The translations under genes were made by a program, and so were the position numbers. The notes beneath the pieces are model-generated. The model was given only the letters and a program-made list of their open reading frames with translations. It was not told where the DNA came from and ran no database searches. This document shows positions 10,305 to 20,252 of a stretch of 64,000 bases of DNA, one piece after another (positions within the stretch are counted from its first letter, which is position 1; each line of letters begins with the position of its first letter). This DNA is from Methylobacterium sp. J-070 (lineage in GTDB: Bacteria; Pseudomonadota; Alphaproteobacteria; Rhizobiales; Beijerinckiaceae). Where the stretch lies: the NCBI RefSeq assembly GCF_022829385.1, contig NZ_JAKSXX010000224.1, positions 1-64,000 of the forward strand, written 5' to 3'.

Positions 10305-11205
10305 TGACGGCGCATCCCGAGATCCGGGCGGCGGCACCTTCCGTCGCCCCGCCGGTGCTCGCCGTCGAGCACCTGACCATGCGGTTCGGCGGCCTCACCG
10401 CCGTCGGCGACCTGTCCTTCGAGGCCCGGCGCGGCGACATCACCGCGCTGATCGGGCCGAACGGGGCCGGCAAGACCACGGTGTTCAACTGCATCACCGG
10501 CTTCTACAAGCCGACCGAGGGCATGCTCAGGCTCACCCATGCCGACGGCGCGGCGCACCTGCTGGAGCGGCTGCCGAACCACAGGGTCAACCGGACCGCC
10601 CGGGTGGCCCGCACCTTCCAGAACATCCGCCTGTTCCAGGGCATGACGGTGCTGGAGAACCTGCTGGTCGCCCAGCACGCGCCGCTGATGCGCGCCTCGG
10701 GCTACACGATCCTGGGGCTCCTCGGCCTCAAGACCTACCGGGACGCGCAGGCCGCCGCGATCGAGCGCGCCAAGGCGTGGCTCACGCGCATCGACCTGAT
10801 GGCCCGCGCCGACGACCCGGCGGGCGCCCTGCCCTACGGCGCGCAGCGGCGCCTGGAGATCGCCCGGGCGATGTGCACCGACCCGGTGCTGCTCTGCCTC
10901 GACGAGCCGGCCGCCGGCCTGAACCCGCGCGAGTCGGCCGAGCTCAACGGCCTCCTGCGCCACATCCGCGACGCGCACGACACCTCGGTACTGCTGATCG
11001 AGCACGACATGTCGGTGGTGATGGAGATCTCCGACCACGTGGTCGTGCTGGATTACGGCGTCAAGATCGCCGACGGCACGCCGGCGGAGGTGCGCGCCGA
11101 CCCGAAGGTGATCGCCGCCTATCTCGGCGTCGAGGACGAGGAGGTGGAGGCGGTGGAGGCCGAGGTCGGCATCGTCGTGCCGCACGCGCATACGGGAGCC
11201 CCGGC

Positions 11206-11209
<4 letters not shown>
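10304..11209 (+). CDS. livG: Branched-chain amino-acid ABC transporter ATP-binding protein LivG
   Basis: ATPase of 301 residues. Walker A is GPNGAGKTT, the LivG-specific region RTARVARTFQNIRLFQGMTV follows, the signature loop is the LivG-type PYGAQRRLEIARAM instead of LSGGQ, and Walker B is LLCLDEPAAGLNP. It hydrolyses ATP to drive the LivHM channel. The C-terminus carries a short glutamate-rich extension (EDEEVEAVEAEV). Starts in a TGATG overlap with livM and ends overlapping livF by four bases. Confidence 0.94.
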
Positions 11210-11999
<790 letters not shown>

Positions 12000-12003
<4 letters not shown>

Positions 12004-12377
12004 GCATGCTGCAGGGGCTGCTGTACGAGGAGGATTCGGCCTGGCTGTTCCTGCTCGTCACCGTGGTGATGGGCGGCTGGGCCGGCTGGATGGCGGCCCG
12101 CGGCATCGCCCGGGGCTGGCGGCCGTTCTGGCAATGCGCCCTGGCGCTGCTCCTCGTGGCCGCCGCCGTGCGCTTCATCCACTACGCCCTGTTCTCGGGG
12201 ACGCTGCTGTCGCTGCACTACTATGCGGTCGACGCCGTCGTGGTCATGATCATCGGCGCGGCGGGCTTCCGCTACACGCGGACGCGCCAGATGACGAGCC
12301 AGTACCGCTGGCTCTACGAGAAGACCTCTCCGCTGACGTGGCGCGAACGGGCGCCCGGAGCGGGCGAGGTCGTATGA
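12000..12377 (+). CDS. Small membrane protein inside the liv operon (DUF6867-like)
   Basis: A 125-residue protein with three predicted membrane helices (about 14-33, 44-62, 70-92) and a basic C-terminal tail. It starts inside the livF stop codon (ATGA) and lies directly before livJ, so it is almost certainly co-transcribed and translationally coupled to the transporter. I recall such proteins in rhizobial liv operons annotated as DUF6867, but I have not verified the match. A role as an accessory subunit of the Liv complex is inferred from position only. Confidence 0.8.
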
Positions 12378-12427
12378 GTGCGGCCGGATCCGCACGTGCG
12401 GTCCTGACAACCAAGGGGATGTACGCG

Positions 12428-13549
12428 ATGAGATCGATTCTGCTGGCTGGGCTCGCGCTCGGCGCGATGGTGGCGGCCGCGCAGGCCGCCGAGGTCAAGC
12501 TCGGCATCGCCGCGCCGATCACCGGCAACAGCGCCGCCATCGGCGCACAGCTCAAGAACGGCGCCAGCCAGGCGGTGGAGGACCTCAACAAGGCCGGCAC
12601 CCTGAAGGGCACGACGCTCTCCGTCACGGTGGGCGACGACGCCTCCGATCCGAAGCAGGGCGTGTCGGTGGCCAACAAGTTCGCCAGCGACGGCGTCAAG
12701 ATGGTCGTCGGCGACTACAATTCCGGCGTTTCGATCCCGGCCTCCGACGTCTACCTCGACGCCGGCATCATCCAGGTCACCCCGGCCTCCACGAACGTGA
12801 AGTTCACCGAGCGCGGCATGTGGAACACCTTCCGCACCTGCGGCCGCGACGACCAGCAGGGCGCGGTGGCGGGCAACTACCTGGCCGCGCACTTCAAGGA
12901 CAAGAAGATCGCCTTCGTCCACGACAAGACCCCCTACGGCAAGGGCCTGGCCGACGAGACCCTGATGGTGCTCAAGGCCAAGGGGATCAAGCCGGTGATG
13001 TTCGAGGGCATCAACCCGGGCGAGAAGGACTACTCGGCGCTGGTCTCCAAGCTGAAGTCGGCCAACGTCGACGTGGTCTATTTCGGCGGCTACTACACCG
13101 AGGCCGGGCTGATCCTGCGTCAGATGCGCGACCAGGGCCTCAAGGCGCCGATGATGGGCGGCGACGGCATGGTCGACCGCGAACTCGTGTCGATCGCGGG
13201 TCCCGCCGCCGAGGGCACGCTGACGACCTTCCCGCCGGACGCCCGCAAGAACCCCAACGCCAAGGGTGCGCTCGCCGCCTTCAAGGCCAAGAACATCGAT
13301 CCCGAGGGCTACACGCTCTACTCGTACGCGGCCGTGCAGGTGCTCGCCAAGGCGATGGCCGAGACCGGCTCCAGCGACGGCAAGAAGCTCGCCGACTGGC
13401 TGCACCAGGGCAAGGCGGTGGACACCGTGGTCGGCCCGATCGCGTACGACAAGAAGGGCGACATCACCCGGCCCGACTACGTCATGTACGAGTGGAAGAA
13501 GGGCGCCGACGGCAAGATCGACTACAGCGGCAATGAGCTGACCAAGTAG
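12428..13549 (+). CDS. livJ: Branched-chain amino-acid periplasmic binding protein LivJ
   Basis: Family-4 solute-binding protein of 373 residues, with a signal peptide (MRSILLAGLALGAMVAAAQA). The mature protein begins AEVKLGIAAPITGNSAAIG, followed by QAVEDLN, VGDDASDPKQGV, the serine/threonine ligand region TPASTN and RTCGRDDQQG, all characteristic of Leu/Ile/Val binding proteins. Start: the ATG at 12428 has AAGGGG at nine bases, whereas the ATG at 12419 is too close to it. It follows the small membrane gene by 50 bases and is the last gene before a strong hairpin terminator. Confidence 0.93.
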   Translation: MRSILLAGLALGAMVAAAQAAEVKLGIAAPITGNSAAIGAQLKNGASQAVEDLNKAGTLKGTTLSVTVGDDASDPKQGVSVANKFASDGVKMVVGDYNSGVSIPASDVYLDAGIIQVTPASTNVKFTERGMWNTFRTCGRDDQQGAVAGNYLAAHFKDKKIAFVHDKTPYGKGLADETLMVLKAKGIKPVMFEGINPGEKDYSALVSKLKSANVDVVYFGGYYTEAGLILRQMRDQGLKAPMMGGDGMVDRELVSIAGPAAEGTLTTFPPDARKNPNAKGALAAFKAKNIDPEGYTLYSYAAVQVLAKAMAETGSSDGKKLADWLHQGKAVDTVVGPIAYDKKGDITRPDYVMYEWKKGADGKIDYSGNELTK

Positions 13550-13577
13550 GCCGCAACGGTTCCGCAGGCTTCGGCCC

Positions 13578-13619
13578 GGCGCCGCGCCGCACGATCGTGC
13601 GGGGCGGCGCCGCCGTTTT
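13578..13619 (+). terminator. Rho-independent terminator after livJ
   Basis: A long GC-rich stem, GGCGCCGC-GCCGCAC, a GATC loop and GTGCGGG-GCGGCGCC, is followed by CGCCGTTTTC. It sits 28 bases after the livJ stop and closes the liv operon. Confidence 0.8.
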
Positions 13620-13951
13620 CTATACCGCGAATTCGTCAGCCCCGGGCCCGTATCCGTTCCCGACGGCGCGTGCGTGCGCCTAAGAAATGTGCATGATGCC
13701 GCCGGCGCGAGCGATAGGCCGGCTCTGCGCCTGGGAGACGGCGATGAGGACGGCGGGGATCGCGTCTACGATGGGGCGGCGCGAGCTTGACCGCAGCCCC
13801 GACCGCGATCCGTGCGTATTCGACCGCCGTTCCGGCGGATGCTCGACCCTTCGCCCGGCACCATCATTGCAAAGGCGTCGCCCGAGCGGGCGGGCCCGCG
13901 TGCCCAGCCGCCAGCCGACGCCGTTCGGCCCGATCCAGGAGTTTCGTACCG
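13620..13951. other. Intergenic region between liv and glt operons
   Basis: About 330 bases with no ORF that looks coding. It must contain the promoter of the glt operon; I do not recognise a specific consensus or operator. AGGAG at about 13937-13941 serves the gltI start. Confidence 0.45.
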
Positions 13952-14875
13952 ATGCAGTCTGATTTCGCTCGCCGCGGCCTTGCCACGGCGCTGGGCCTGA
14001 CCGTCGCCCTCGCGCCCCTGAGCCTCCGGGCCGAGGAACTGACCGGCACCCTCAAGAAGGTGAAGGACGCAGGGGCCATCACCATCGGCTACCGCGACGC
14101 CTCCGTGCCGTTCTCGTACCTCGGCGGCGACCAGAAGCCGGTCGGCTACGCGATGGACATCTGCTACAAGATCGCCGACGCCGTGAAGGCCAATCTGGGT
14201 CTCCCCAACCTCGAGGTGAAGCTCAACCCGGTCACCTCCGCCACGCGCATCCCGCTGATGGCGAACGGCACGATCGACCTCGAATGCGGCTCGACGACCA
14301 ACAACGCCGAGCGCGAGAAGCAGGTCTGGTTCACCAACTCGCACTTCCTGACCGCGACCCGCTACGTCTCGAAGAAGTCGGCCAACCTGCACACGATCGA
14401 GGACCTGAAGGGCAAGACCGTGGTATCGACCTCCGGCACCACGAACATCAAGCAGATCAACGAGGCCAACACGGAGCGGAAGCTCGGCCTGACGATCCTG
14501 CCCGCCAAGGACCATGCCGAGGCGTTCCTGATGGTCGAGACCGGCCGCGCGGCCGCCTTCGTGATGGACGACGTGCTGCTGGCTTCCCTCGCCGCGTCCT
14601 CGAAGGATCCCTCGGCCTACGAGATCTCCACCGAGGCGCTGTCGAAGCCCGAGCCCTACGGCATCATGCTGCGCAAGGACGACACGGCCTTCAAGAAGGT
14701 GGCGGACGACGCCACCGCCAAGCTCTACACCAGCGCGGAGGGCAAGGCCCTCTACGACACGTGGTTCACCAAGCCGATCCCGCCGCGCAACATCAACCTC
14801 AACCTGCCGATGAGCGCGGAGATGAAGAAGCAGTTCACCACGCCGATCGCCAGCCCCGATCCGGCGGCCTACTGA
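13952..14875 (+). CDS. gltI: Glutamate/aspartate-type ABC transporter binding protein
   Basis: Family-3 periplasmic binding protein of 307 residues with an N-terminal signal peptide whose RR pair (FARRGLATALGL) could allow Tat or Sec export. GltI hallmarks are LTGTLKKVKDAGAITIGYRD, VPFSYLG, IDLECGSTTNNAER and KPEPYGIMLRKDD. ATG at 13952 is preceded by AGGAG. It heads a complete importer: binding protein, two permeases, one ATPase. A paralogue lacking partners lies at 5319-6224. Confidence 0.92.
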   Translation: MQSDFARRGLATALGLTVALAPLSLRAEELTGTLKKVKDAGAITIGYRDASVPFSYLGGDQKPVGYAMDICYKIADAVKANLGLPNLEVKLNPVTSATRIPLMANGTIDLECGSTTNNAEREKQVWFTNSHFLTATRYVSKKSANLHTIEDLKGKTVVSTSGTTNIKQINEANTERKLGLTILPAKDHAEAFLMVETGRAAAFVMDDVLLASLAASSKDPSAYEISTEALSKPEPYGIMLRKDDTAFKKVADDATAKLYTSAEGKALYDTWFTKPIPPRNINLNLPMSAEMKKQFTTPIASPDPAAY

Positions 14876-14983
14876 GGTCGGTGCACGATCAGGCGCACCG
14901 CGGGCGAGGGCCTGCGGCGCGTCGCGACCGGCGGCGCACGCGACGTCCGGTCCTGGCGTTCACGGCTCCCCCGTCCTCGCCTT

Positions 14984-15050
14984 CGTCCTGAGGTGCCCAA
15001 GCGCAGCGGAGCCCTCCTTCGAGGCCCGCTTCGCGGTCCCCTCGGGATGA
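14984..15050. repeat. Extragenic palindromic repeat
   Basis: An imperfect inverted repeat between gltI and gltJ: the left arm CGTCCTGAGG...GCGCAGCGG pairs with the right arm CCGCTTCGCGG...CCTCGGGATGA. This resembles the dispersed 'cctgaggtgc...gcagcg' palindromes I recall scattered through Rhizobiales genomes. Its position inside the operon could lower expression of downstream genes relative to the binding protein. Confidence 0.6.
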
Positions 15051-15102
15051 GGCGGGGACCGGGACAGACCAGGCGAGCCTTAACTCTCTCAGAAGCGGCG
15101 CG

Positions 15103-15825
15103 ATGAACTACAACTGGAACTGGCGGATCTTCTTCGACGCCTCGCCGGAAGGCACCGGCACCTATCTCGACATGCTGCTCTCCGGGCTCATGTGGACGAT
15201 CACGACCGCGCTCTGCTCCTGGGTCATCGCCTTCTTCCTCGGCTCCCTGATCGGCGTGCTGCGCACCCTGCCGTCCAAGACCGCGAACGCGATCGGCACC
15301 GCCTACGTCGAGCTGTTCCGCAACGTGCCCCTGCTGGTGCAGATGTTCCTCTGGTACTTCGTGCTGCCGGAGGTGGTCCCGACCCGGATCGGCGACGCGA
15401 TCAAGCAACTGCCCGACGCGCCGTTCTACACGGCAGTGGTGTGCCTCGGGTTCTTCACGGCCTCCCGCGTGGCCGAGCAGGTCCGCGCCGGCATCCAGTC
15501 GCTGCCGCGCGGCCAGGGCATGGCCGGCACCGCGATGGGCTTCACCACCTACCAGACCTACCGCCACGTGCTGCTCCCCAACGCCTACCGGATCATCCTG
15601 CCGCCGATGACGTCGGAGTTCCTCAACAACCTCAAGAACACCTCCGTGGCGCTGACGATCGGCCTCCTGGAACTGACCGCCCGGGCCCGCTCGATGCAGG
15701 AATTCTCCTTCCAGGTGTTCGAGGCGTTCACGGCGGCCACCCTGCTCTACGTCGTCGTCAACCTGGTGGTCGTCACGGCGGCGACCTTCCTGGAGAAGGC
15801 GGTCGCCATCCCCGGCCAGCGCTGA
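15103..15825 (+). CDS. gltJ: Amino-acid ABC transporter permease GltJ
   Basis: Permease of 240 residues in the His/Glu/Gln/Arg family. The N-terminal MNYNWNWRIFFD opening is typical of GltJ; the cytoplasmic EAA loop is GTAMGFTTYQTYRHVLLPNAYRIILPPM, and LFRNVPLLVQMFLWYF is a family stretch. It lies 227 bases after gltI, separated by a palindromic repeat, and 54 bases before gltK. Confidence 0.93.
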   Translation: MNYNWNWRIFFDASPEGTGTYLDMLLSGLMWTITTALCSWVIAFFLGSLIGVLRTLPSKTANAIGTAYVELFRNVPLLVQMFLWYFVLPEVVPTRIGDAIKQLPDAPFYTAVVCLGFFTASRVAEQVRAGIQSLPRGQGMAGTAMGFTTYQTYRHVLLPNAYRIILPPMTSEFLNNLKNTSVALTIGLLELTARARSMQEFSFQVFEAFTAATLLYVVVNLVVVTAATFLEKAVAIPGQR

Positions 15826-15879
15826 GGGCCACCCGCTTCCTATCCTCCGCCGTCCGACGGCCACCGCGAACAGGCCCCG

Positions 15880-16572
15880 ATGCTCTCGAATTTCGACTTC
15901 AACGTCATCCTGTCGTCCCTGCCCTACCTGTTCGGACAGGGCATGGTCTTCACCGTGACCCTCACCGCCATGGCGGCCGCGGGCGGTGTGGTCATCGGTA
16001 CGCTGCTGGCGATGGCGCGGCTCTCGGGCATCCCGGGCCTCAGCCACCTCGCCAAGGGCTATGTCGAGCTGTGCCGCTCGCTGCCGCTCGTGCTGGTGAT
16101 CTTCTGGTTCTACTTCCTGGTGCCGTATATCGGCGCCTACGTGACCGGGGCCTCGACGCCGATCCAGGTGGGCGCCTTCCCCTCGGCGCTGATCACCTTC
16201 ATGGCCTTCGAGGCGGCCTATTTCTCGGAGATCATGCGGGCGGGCATCCAGTCGATCTCCAAGGGGCAGACGGCCGCCGCGCAGGCGCTGGGGATGAACT
16301 ACTGGCAGACCATGGGCAACGTCGTCCTGCCCCAGGCCTTCCGCAACATGCTGCCGCTGCTGCTGACCCAGACCATCGTGCTGTTCCAGGACACCTCCTT
16401 GGTCTACGTGCTCTCGCTCACCGACTTCATGGGCGCCGCCTCGAAGGTGGCCCAGCGCGACGGCCGCCTCGTCGAGATGTATATCTTCGCGGCCGTCGTC
16501 TATTTCGCGATCTGCTTCTCGGCCTCGTTCCTGGTGCGCCGCCTGCAGCGCCGCGTGGCCATCATCCGCTGA
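15880..16572 (+). CDS. gltK: Amino-acid ABC transporter permease GltK
   Basis: Second permease, 230 residues, with about five membrane spans. The conserved loop AQALGMNYWQTMGNVVLPQAFRNMLPLL and the segment ELCRSLPLVLVIFWFYFLVP identify it as the partner of GltJ. The protein ends with a basic tail (RRLQRRVAIIR). A 20-base gap separates it from gltL. Confidence 0.93.
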   Translation: MLSNFDFNVILSSLPYLFGQGMVFTVTLTAMAAAGGVVIGTLLAMARLSGIPGLSHLAKGYVELCRSLPLVLVIFWFYFLVPYIGAYVTGASTPIQVGAFPSALITFMAFEAAYFSEIMRAGIQSISKGQTAAAQALGMNYWQTMGNVVLPQAFRNMLPLLLTQTIVLFQDTSLVYVLSLTDFMGAASKVAQRDGRLVEMYIFAAVVYFAICFSASFLVRRLQRRVAIIR

Positions 16573-16592
16573 CCGACACTGGAGACCGCATC

Positions 16593-17453
<861 letters not shown>

Positions 17454-17680
17454 GGGCTTCGCTTCGGTTCACGACCGAATACGCGGAGCACGCCTGACAG
17501 GCACCGTTCTCGACGAGGCGGAAGACCTGTTCCGTCGTCTGCTCGAAAGCGTCGATTGTTCCGTGTGGGTTGGTCCGCTGGACGACCCCGCTCTGTCAGG
17601 CCGCTTGAATCGGAGCATGGCCTGCAAGACGATGCCGCACGGGAATCGGAGCCCTGAGCCGTTGCGGGGTCTGCCGAACG
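17454..17680. other. Intergenic region upstream of the RNase toxin gene
   Basis: Base composition is less GC-extreme than in the flanking operons. One forward frame stays open to a stop at 17606-17608 (reading ...TGTVLDEAEDLFRRLLESVD...), but it lacks a clear start and I cannot assign it; it may be a decayed gene fragment. The toxin frame is open from 17609. Confidence 0.35.
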
Positions 17681-17941
17681 GTGCGGCTCGAAACGATGGT
17701 GCCCCCACCACGGAGTGTGCCGGGCTTTCCGGACGCCGTGCGGGTGCGGCCGAAGACATCCCGATCAGGCGGCGGGTTGCGAGTGCGCTGGAAGGACGCA
17801 AACGGCGGGATCTACGAATGGGACTGCCAGCATGGGCATGTCGAGAAGTACGATGCGCGCGGGAGCCATCTGGGTGCGTTCGACGCGGTCACCGGTGAGC
17901 CGGTTTCACGGGCCGACAGCACGAGGCGCGTAGAGCCATGA
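17681..17941 (+). CDS. Stand-alone colicin E3-type cytotoxic ribonuclease
   Basis: An 86-residue protein that is essentially only the catalytic domain of colicin E3, the RNase that cuts 16S rRNA in the decoding site. From residue 34, RVRWKDANGGIYEWDCQHG and then HLGAFDAVTG align with the E3 core RKRW...IYEWDSQHG and HLGSFDPKTG. The catalytic set D510, H513, E517 and R545 of E3 corresponds to D48, H51, E55 and R82, all present. A stop at 17606-17608 rules out a long N-terminal delivery domain. Start is GTG 17681 or ATG 17696. The last base overlaps the downstream gene (ATGA), as expected for toxin-immunity coupling. How it would be exported, if at all, is not visible. Confidence 0.8.
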   Translation: MRLETMVPPPRSVPGFPDAVRVRPKTSRSGGGLRVRWKDANGGIYEWDCQHGHVEKYDARGSHLGAFDAVTGEPVSRADSTRRVEP

Positions 17942-18186
17942 ACCTCGGACATATCGTGGCTGGATACGATAAGGGCACCGAACGCCTGACGATCGAACAC
18001 GACGTTCCAGCCTCGATCTTCGAAGAGGTGCGAAGTCTCGCAAAAGTGCCCGACACGGATCGGCATGCCCTCGGCTCGTACCCGCTCAGTGTCTCCGCAA
18101 TACGTAGACTTGCCCTGAGACTACCGGCTCCGCTCAATGTCGATGCCTACGACTGGTACTTGGAGCCTGTCGCATCCGAGGCCTGA
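17938..18186 (+). CDS. Putative immunity protein for the E3-type RNase
   Basis: An 82-residue acidic protein whose ATG lies within the toxin stop. It is not recognisably similar to colicin ImmE3. The C-terminal half (GSYPLSVSAIRRLALRLPA, then YDWYLEPV) resembles small uncharacterised proteins that I recall beside such RNase domains, possibly DUF7683, but I could not verify this. Immunity function is inferred from the four-base overlap, small size and acidic character. Confidence 0.68.
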   Translation: MNLGHIVAGYDKGTERLTIEHDVPASIFEEVRSLAKVPDTDRHALGSYPLSVSAIRRLALRLPAPLNVDAYDWYLEPVASEA

Positions 18187-18325
18187 CGTTACGCAGGACA
18201 TCTGCTCCAAACGTAGCGCCCTGCAGTCGATCCCGATCGCGCCGCCATCGGGCTGCGCTCCAAGTCCCCGATCCCTCGCAATCGCCTGCGCCAAAGCCGT
18301 GTCGGCTTCGGCCCCGAGGGCCGTT

Positions 18326-19345
18326 CTAACCCAGCGCCGCCTGCGCCGCCCGGTACTCCCGCCCGTGCCGGCAATAGCCCTCGACGATGCGGATCATCAT
18401 GGCGCGCTTCCCGGCGTCGAGGGGGGCGAGGATCCGGGCCGGCCGGCCGCCCCAGAGGTAGCCGGCCTCGAGGATCTGGCCGGGATCGGTGGTGGCGCCG
18501 GCGGCCAGCATGACGTCGTCGGCGATCAGGGTGCCGGTGGCGATGGTCGCGCCGATGCCGATCAGCGCCCGAGCGCCGATCCGGCAATCGGCGATGCGGA
18601 CGTTGTGGGCGATGGTGGTGTCGCGGCCGATCACCACCCCCTCGGCCCGGGTGCGGATGACGGTGTTGTCCTGGATGTTGGTGTCGGCGCCGACTACGAT
18701 CGGACCGACCTCGGCGTTGAGATCGCAGCAGAACAGCACGCTCGCCCCGGCCCCGAGGCTCACCCGTCCGCGCAGGCGCGCGGTGCGCGCCACGAACACG
18801 CTCGCCTCGACCTCCGGCGCGTCGCAGGGCGGGAGGGCGGGCCCGTCGCCCATGCGCTCCCGCAGCCGCTCGGCCAGCTCGGCGACCTCCTCGGGCGCGA
18901 CCGGGCGGCTCTGACGCGCCGGGCTGCCGGCATAGGCATAGCCGCCGGGCAGGTGCGTCCGGGGGAACACCGTCGCGCCGGCCTCGATCACCGTGCCGTC
19001 GCCGATCTCCGCCCCGTCGAGGATCACCACGTCGTCCTCGATCACCACGTCGGAACCGACCGTGCAGGCATGCACGACGCTGTTGCGCCCCACCGTGACG
19101 CGGTCGCCGACTTGGGTGCCGTGCGTCAGGGTGGCGATGTGCACGGTCGAGCGGTGGCCGAGCCAGAACCGATCGCCGAGGGCGACCGCCTGCCCGTCCG
19201 CGCGGATCACCGCCTCGTCGCCGATCCAGGCCTGCGCGCCGATCCGGGCGGCGCCGATCACCGTGCTGCCGCGGCCGCACCAGACGGGACGGCTCGCGAA
19301 ATCCGGCTGCACGCCGTCGTAGGGCAGGATCAGGTCGGGGGTCAC
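18326..19345 (-). CDS. Tandem left-handed beta-helix protein, gamma-carbonic-anhydrase-like
   Basis: A 339-residue protein made of two hexapeptide-repeat beta-helix halves (about 1-145 and 178-305). By alignment with the archaeal enzyme Cam, whose zinc ligands are H81, H117 and H122, the first half keeps the H81 and H122 equivalents (H69, H92) but has R87 at H117; the second half keeps H117 (H247) but has R231 and A252 at the other two. The second half also has the NIQDN motif typical of the family. Start is GTG 19345, preceded by GAGGAG; the ATG just upstream runs into a stop. Function could be carbonic anhydrase, acetyltransferase-like or structural. Confidence 0.8.
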   Translation of the reverse strand: MTPDLILPYDGVQPDFASRPVWCGRGSTVIGAARIGAQAWIGDEAVIRADGQAVALGDRFWLGHRSTVHIATLTHGTQVGDRVTVGRNSVVHACTVGSDVVIEDDVVILDGAEIGDGTVIEAGATVFPRTHLPGGYAYAGSPARQSRPVAPEEVAELAERLRERMGDGPALPPCDAPEVEASVFVARTARLRGRVSLGAGASVLFCCDLNAEVGPIVVGADTNIQDNTVIRTRAEGVVIGRDTTIAHNVRIADCRIGARALIGIGATIATGTLIADDVMLAAGATTDPGQILEAGYLWGGRPARILAPLDAGKRAMMIRIVEGYCRHGREYRAAQAALG

Positions 19346-19459
19346 GCGGACATTCTCCTCCACCGCGGGCCGGGCCCGCAGGGCGCGACGGACCGTCTCA
19401 TATAGCGGCAGGACCGCGTGTGACAGGCGCGGGGCTGGTCGGCACCGCCGCGGATACCT

Positions 19460-19939
19460 ATGGATCAGGACATGAGTGCGCCCGTTCCGAGCGTCGGCAT
19501 CCAGGCCGAGCCCTTCGACACCGCTGCCGAGATCGCCCGCGTGGGCGCCGAACTCGGCGGCCGGGCCGGGGCCGTCGTCACCTTCACCGGCCTGTGCCGC
19601 GACGAGGACGGGCGGCTGGCGGCCCTCGAACTCGAACACTATCCCGGCATGGCCGAGGCCGAGATCCTCCGGGTCGCCGAGGCGGCCATGGCGCGCTGGC
19701 CGCTCCAGGCGCTGCGGGTGGTCCACCGCCACGGTCTGGTGCGCCCGGGCGACGGCATCGTGCTGGTGGTCACCGCCGCGAGCCACCGGGTCGCGGCGTT
19801 CGAGGCCGCGGATTTCCTGATGGACTATCTCAAGACCCGGGCGCCGTTCTGGAAGCGCGAGCACCTCGCCGACGGCACCACCGGCGGTTGGGTCGCGGCG
19901 ACGGCCCGGGACGAATCCGCGGCCGAGCGCTGGACCTGA
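19460..19939 (+). CDS. moaE: Molybdopterin synthase catalytic subunit MoaE
   Basis: A 159-residue protein that transfers sulphur from MoaD thiocarboxylate to precursor Z to make molybdopterin. Family motifs: VTFTGLCRDEDG, LELEHYPGMAE, RVVHRHGLVRPGDGIVLV, and the catalytic lysine region LMDYLKTRAPFWKREH. MoaD is not adjacent. The ATG at 19460 is used; a second in-frame ATG four codons later (MSAPVP) is equally plausible. It diverges from the beta-helix gene. Another cofactor gene, mobA, is at 38901. Confidence 0.93.
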   Translation: MDQDMSAPVPSVGIQAEPFDTAAEIARVGAELGGRAGAVVTFTGLCRDEDGRLAALELEHYPGMAEAEILRVAEAAMARWPLQALRVVHRHGLVRPGDGIVLVVTAASHRVAAFEAADFLMDYLKTRAPFWKREHLADGTTGGWVAATARDESAAERWT

Positions 19940-19944
19940 GGGCG

Positions 19945-20091
19945 CTACACGATCAGCGCGTTGAGCAGCACCGCGACCGCCGCCCCGACGAGGGAGATCC
20001 CCAACAGCGTCACGCTGCTGAGCTGATCGCCGGTATCGACGGTCCGGCCCGGGCCGAGGGAGCGGGACGGGGTGTCGCCGTAGGTGCTCAT
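19945..20091 (-). CDS. Small single-pass membrane protein
   Basis: A 48-residue protein (MSTYGDTPSRSLG...) with one hydrophobic C-terminal helix, about residues 27-48. The ATG at 20091 is preceded by AGGAG at seven bases, which is better support than the open frame further upstream. It lies convergent to moaE with five bases between them. No family recognised; coding status rests on the ribosome-binding site and the clean membrane segment. Confidence 0.5.
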   Translation of the reverse strand: MSTYGDTPSRSLGPGRTVDTGDQLSSVTLLGISLVGAAVAVLLNALIV

Positions 20092-20252
20092 GCGGTCTCT
20101 CCTGATCGGGACGCCGCCCGGGATCTGGCCGCGCCGCCGGACAACGCGCGGATCGCCGTCCGGTCCCCGGCCGCCGCGCACAGATCCCGCCGGTGCGGCC
20201 CTTGACCCGGGAGGGCCCGCGGCGTTCGTGAGCCCGCGGCGCAGGAGCGAAG

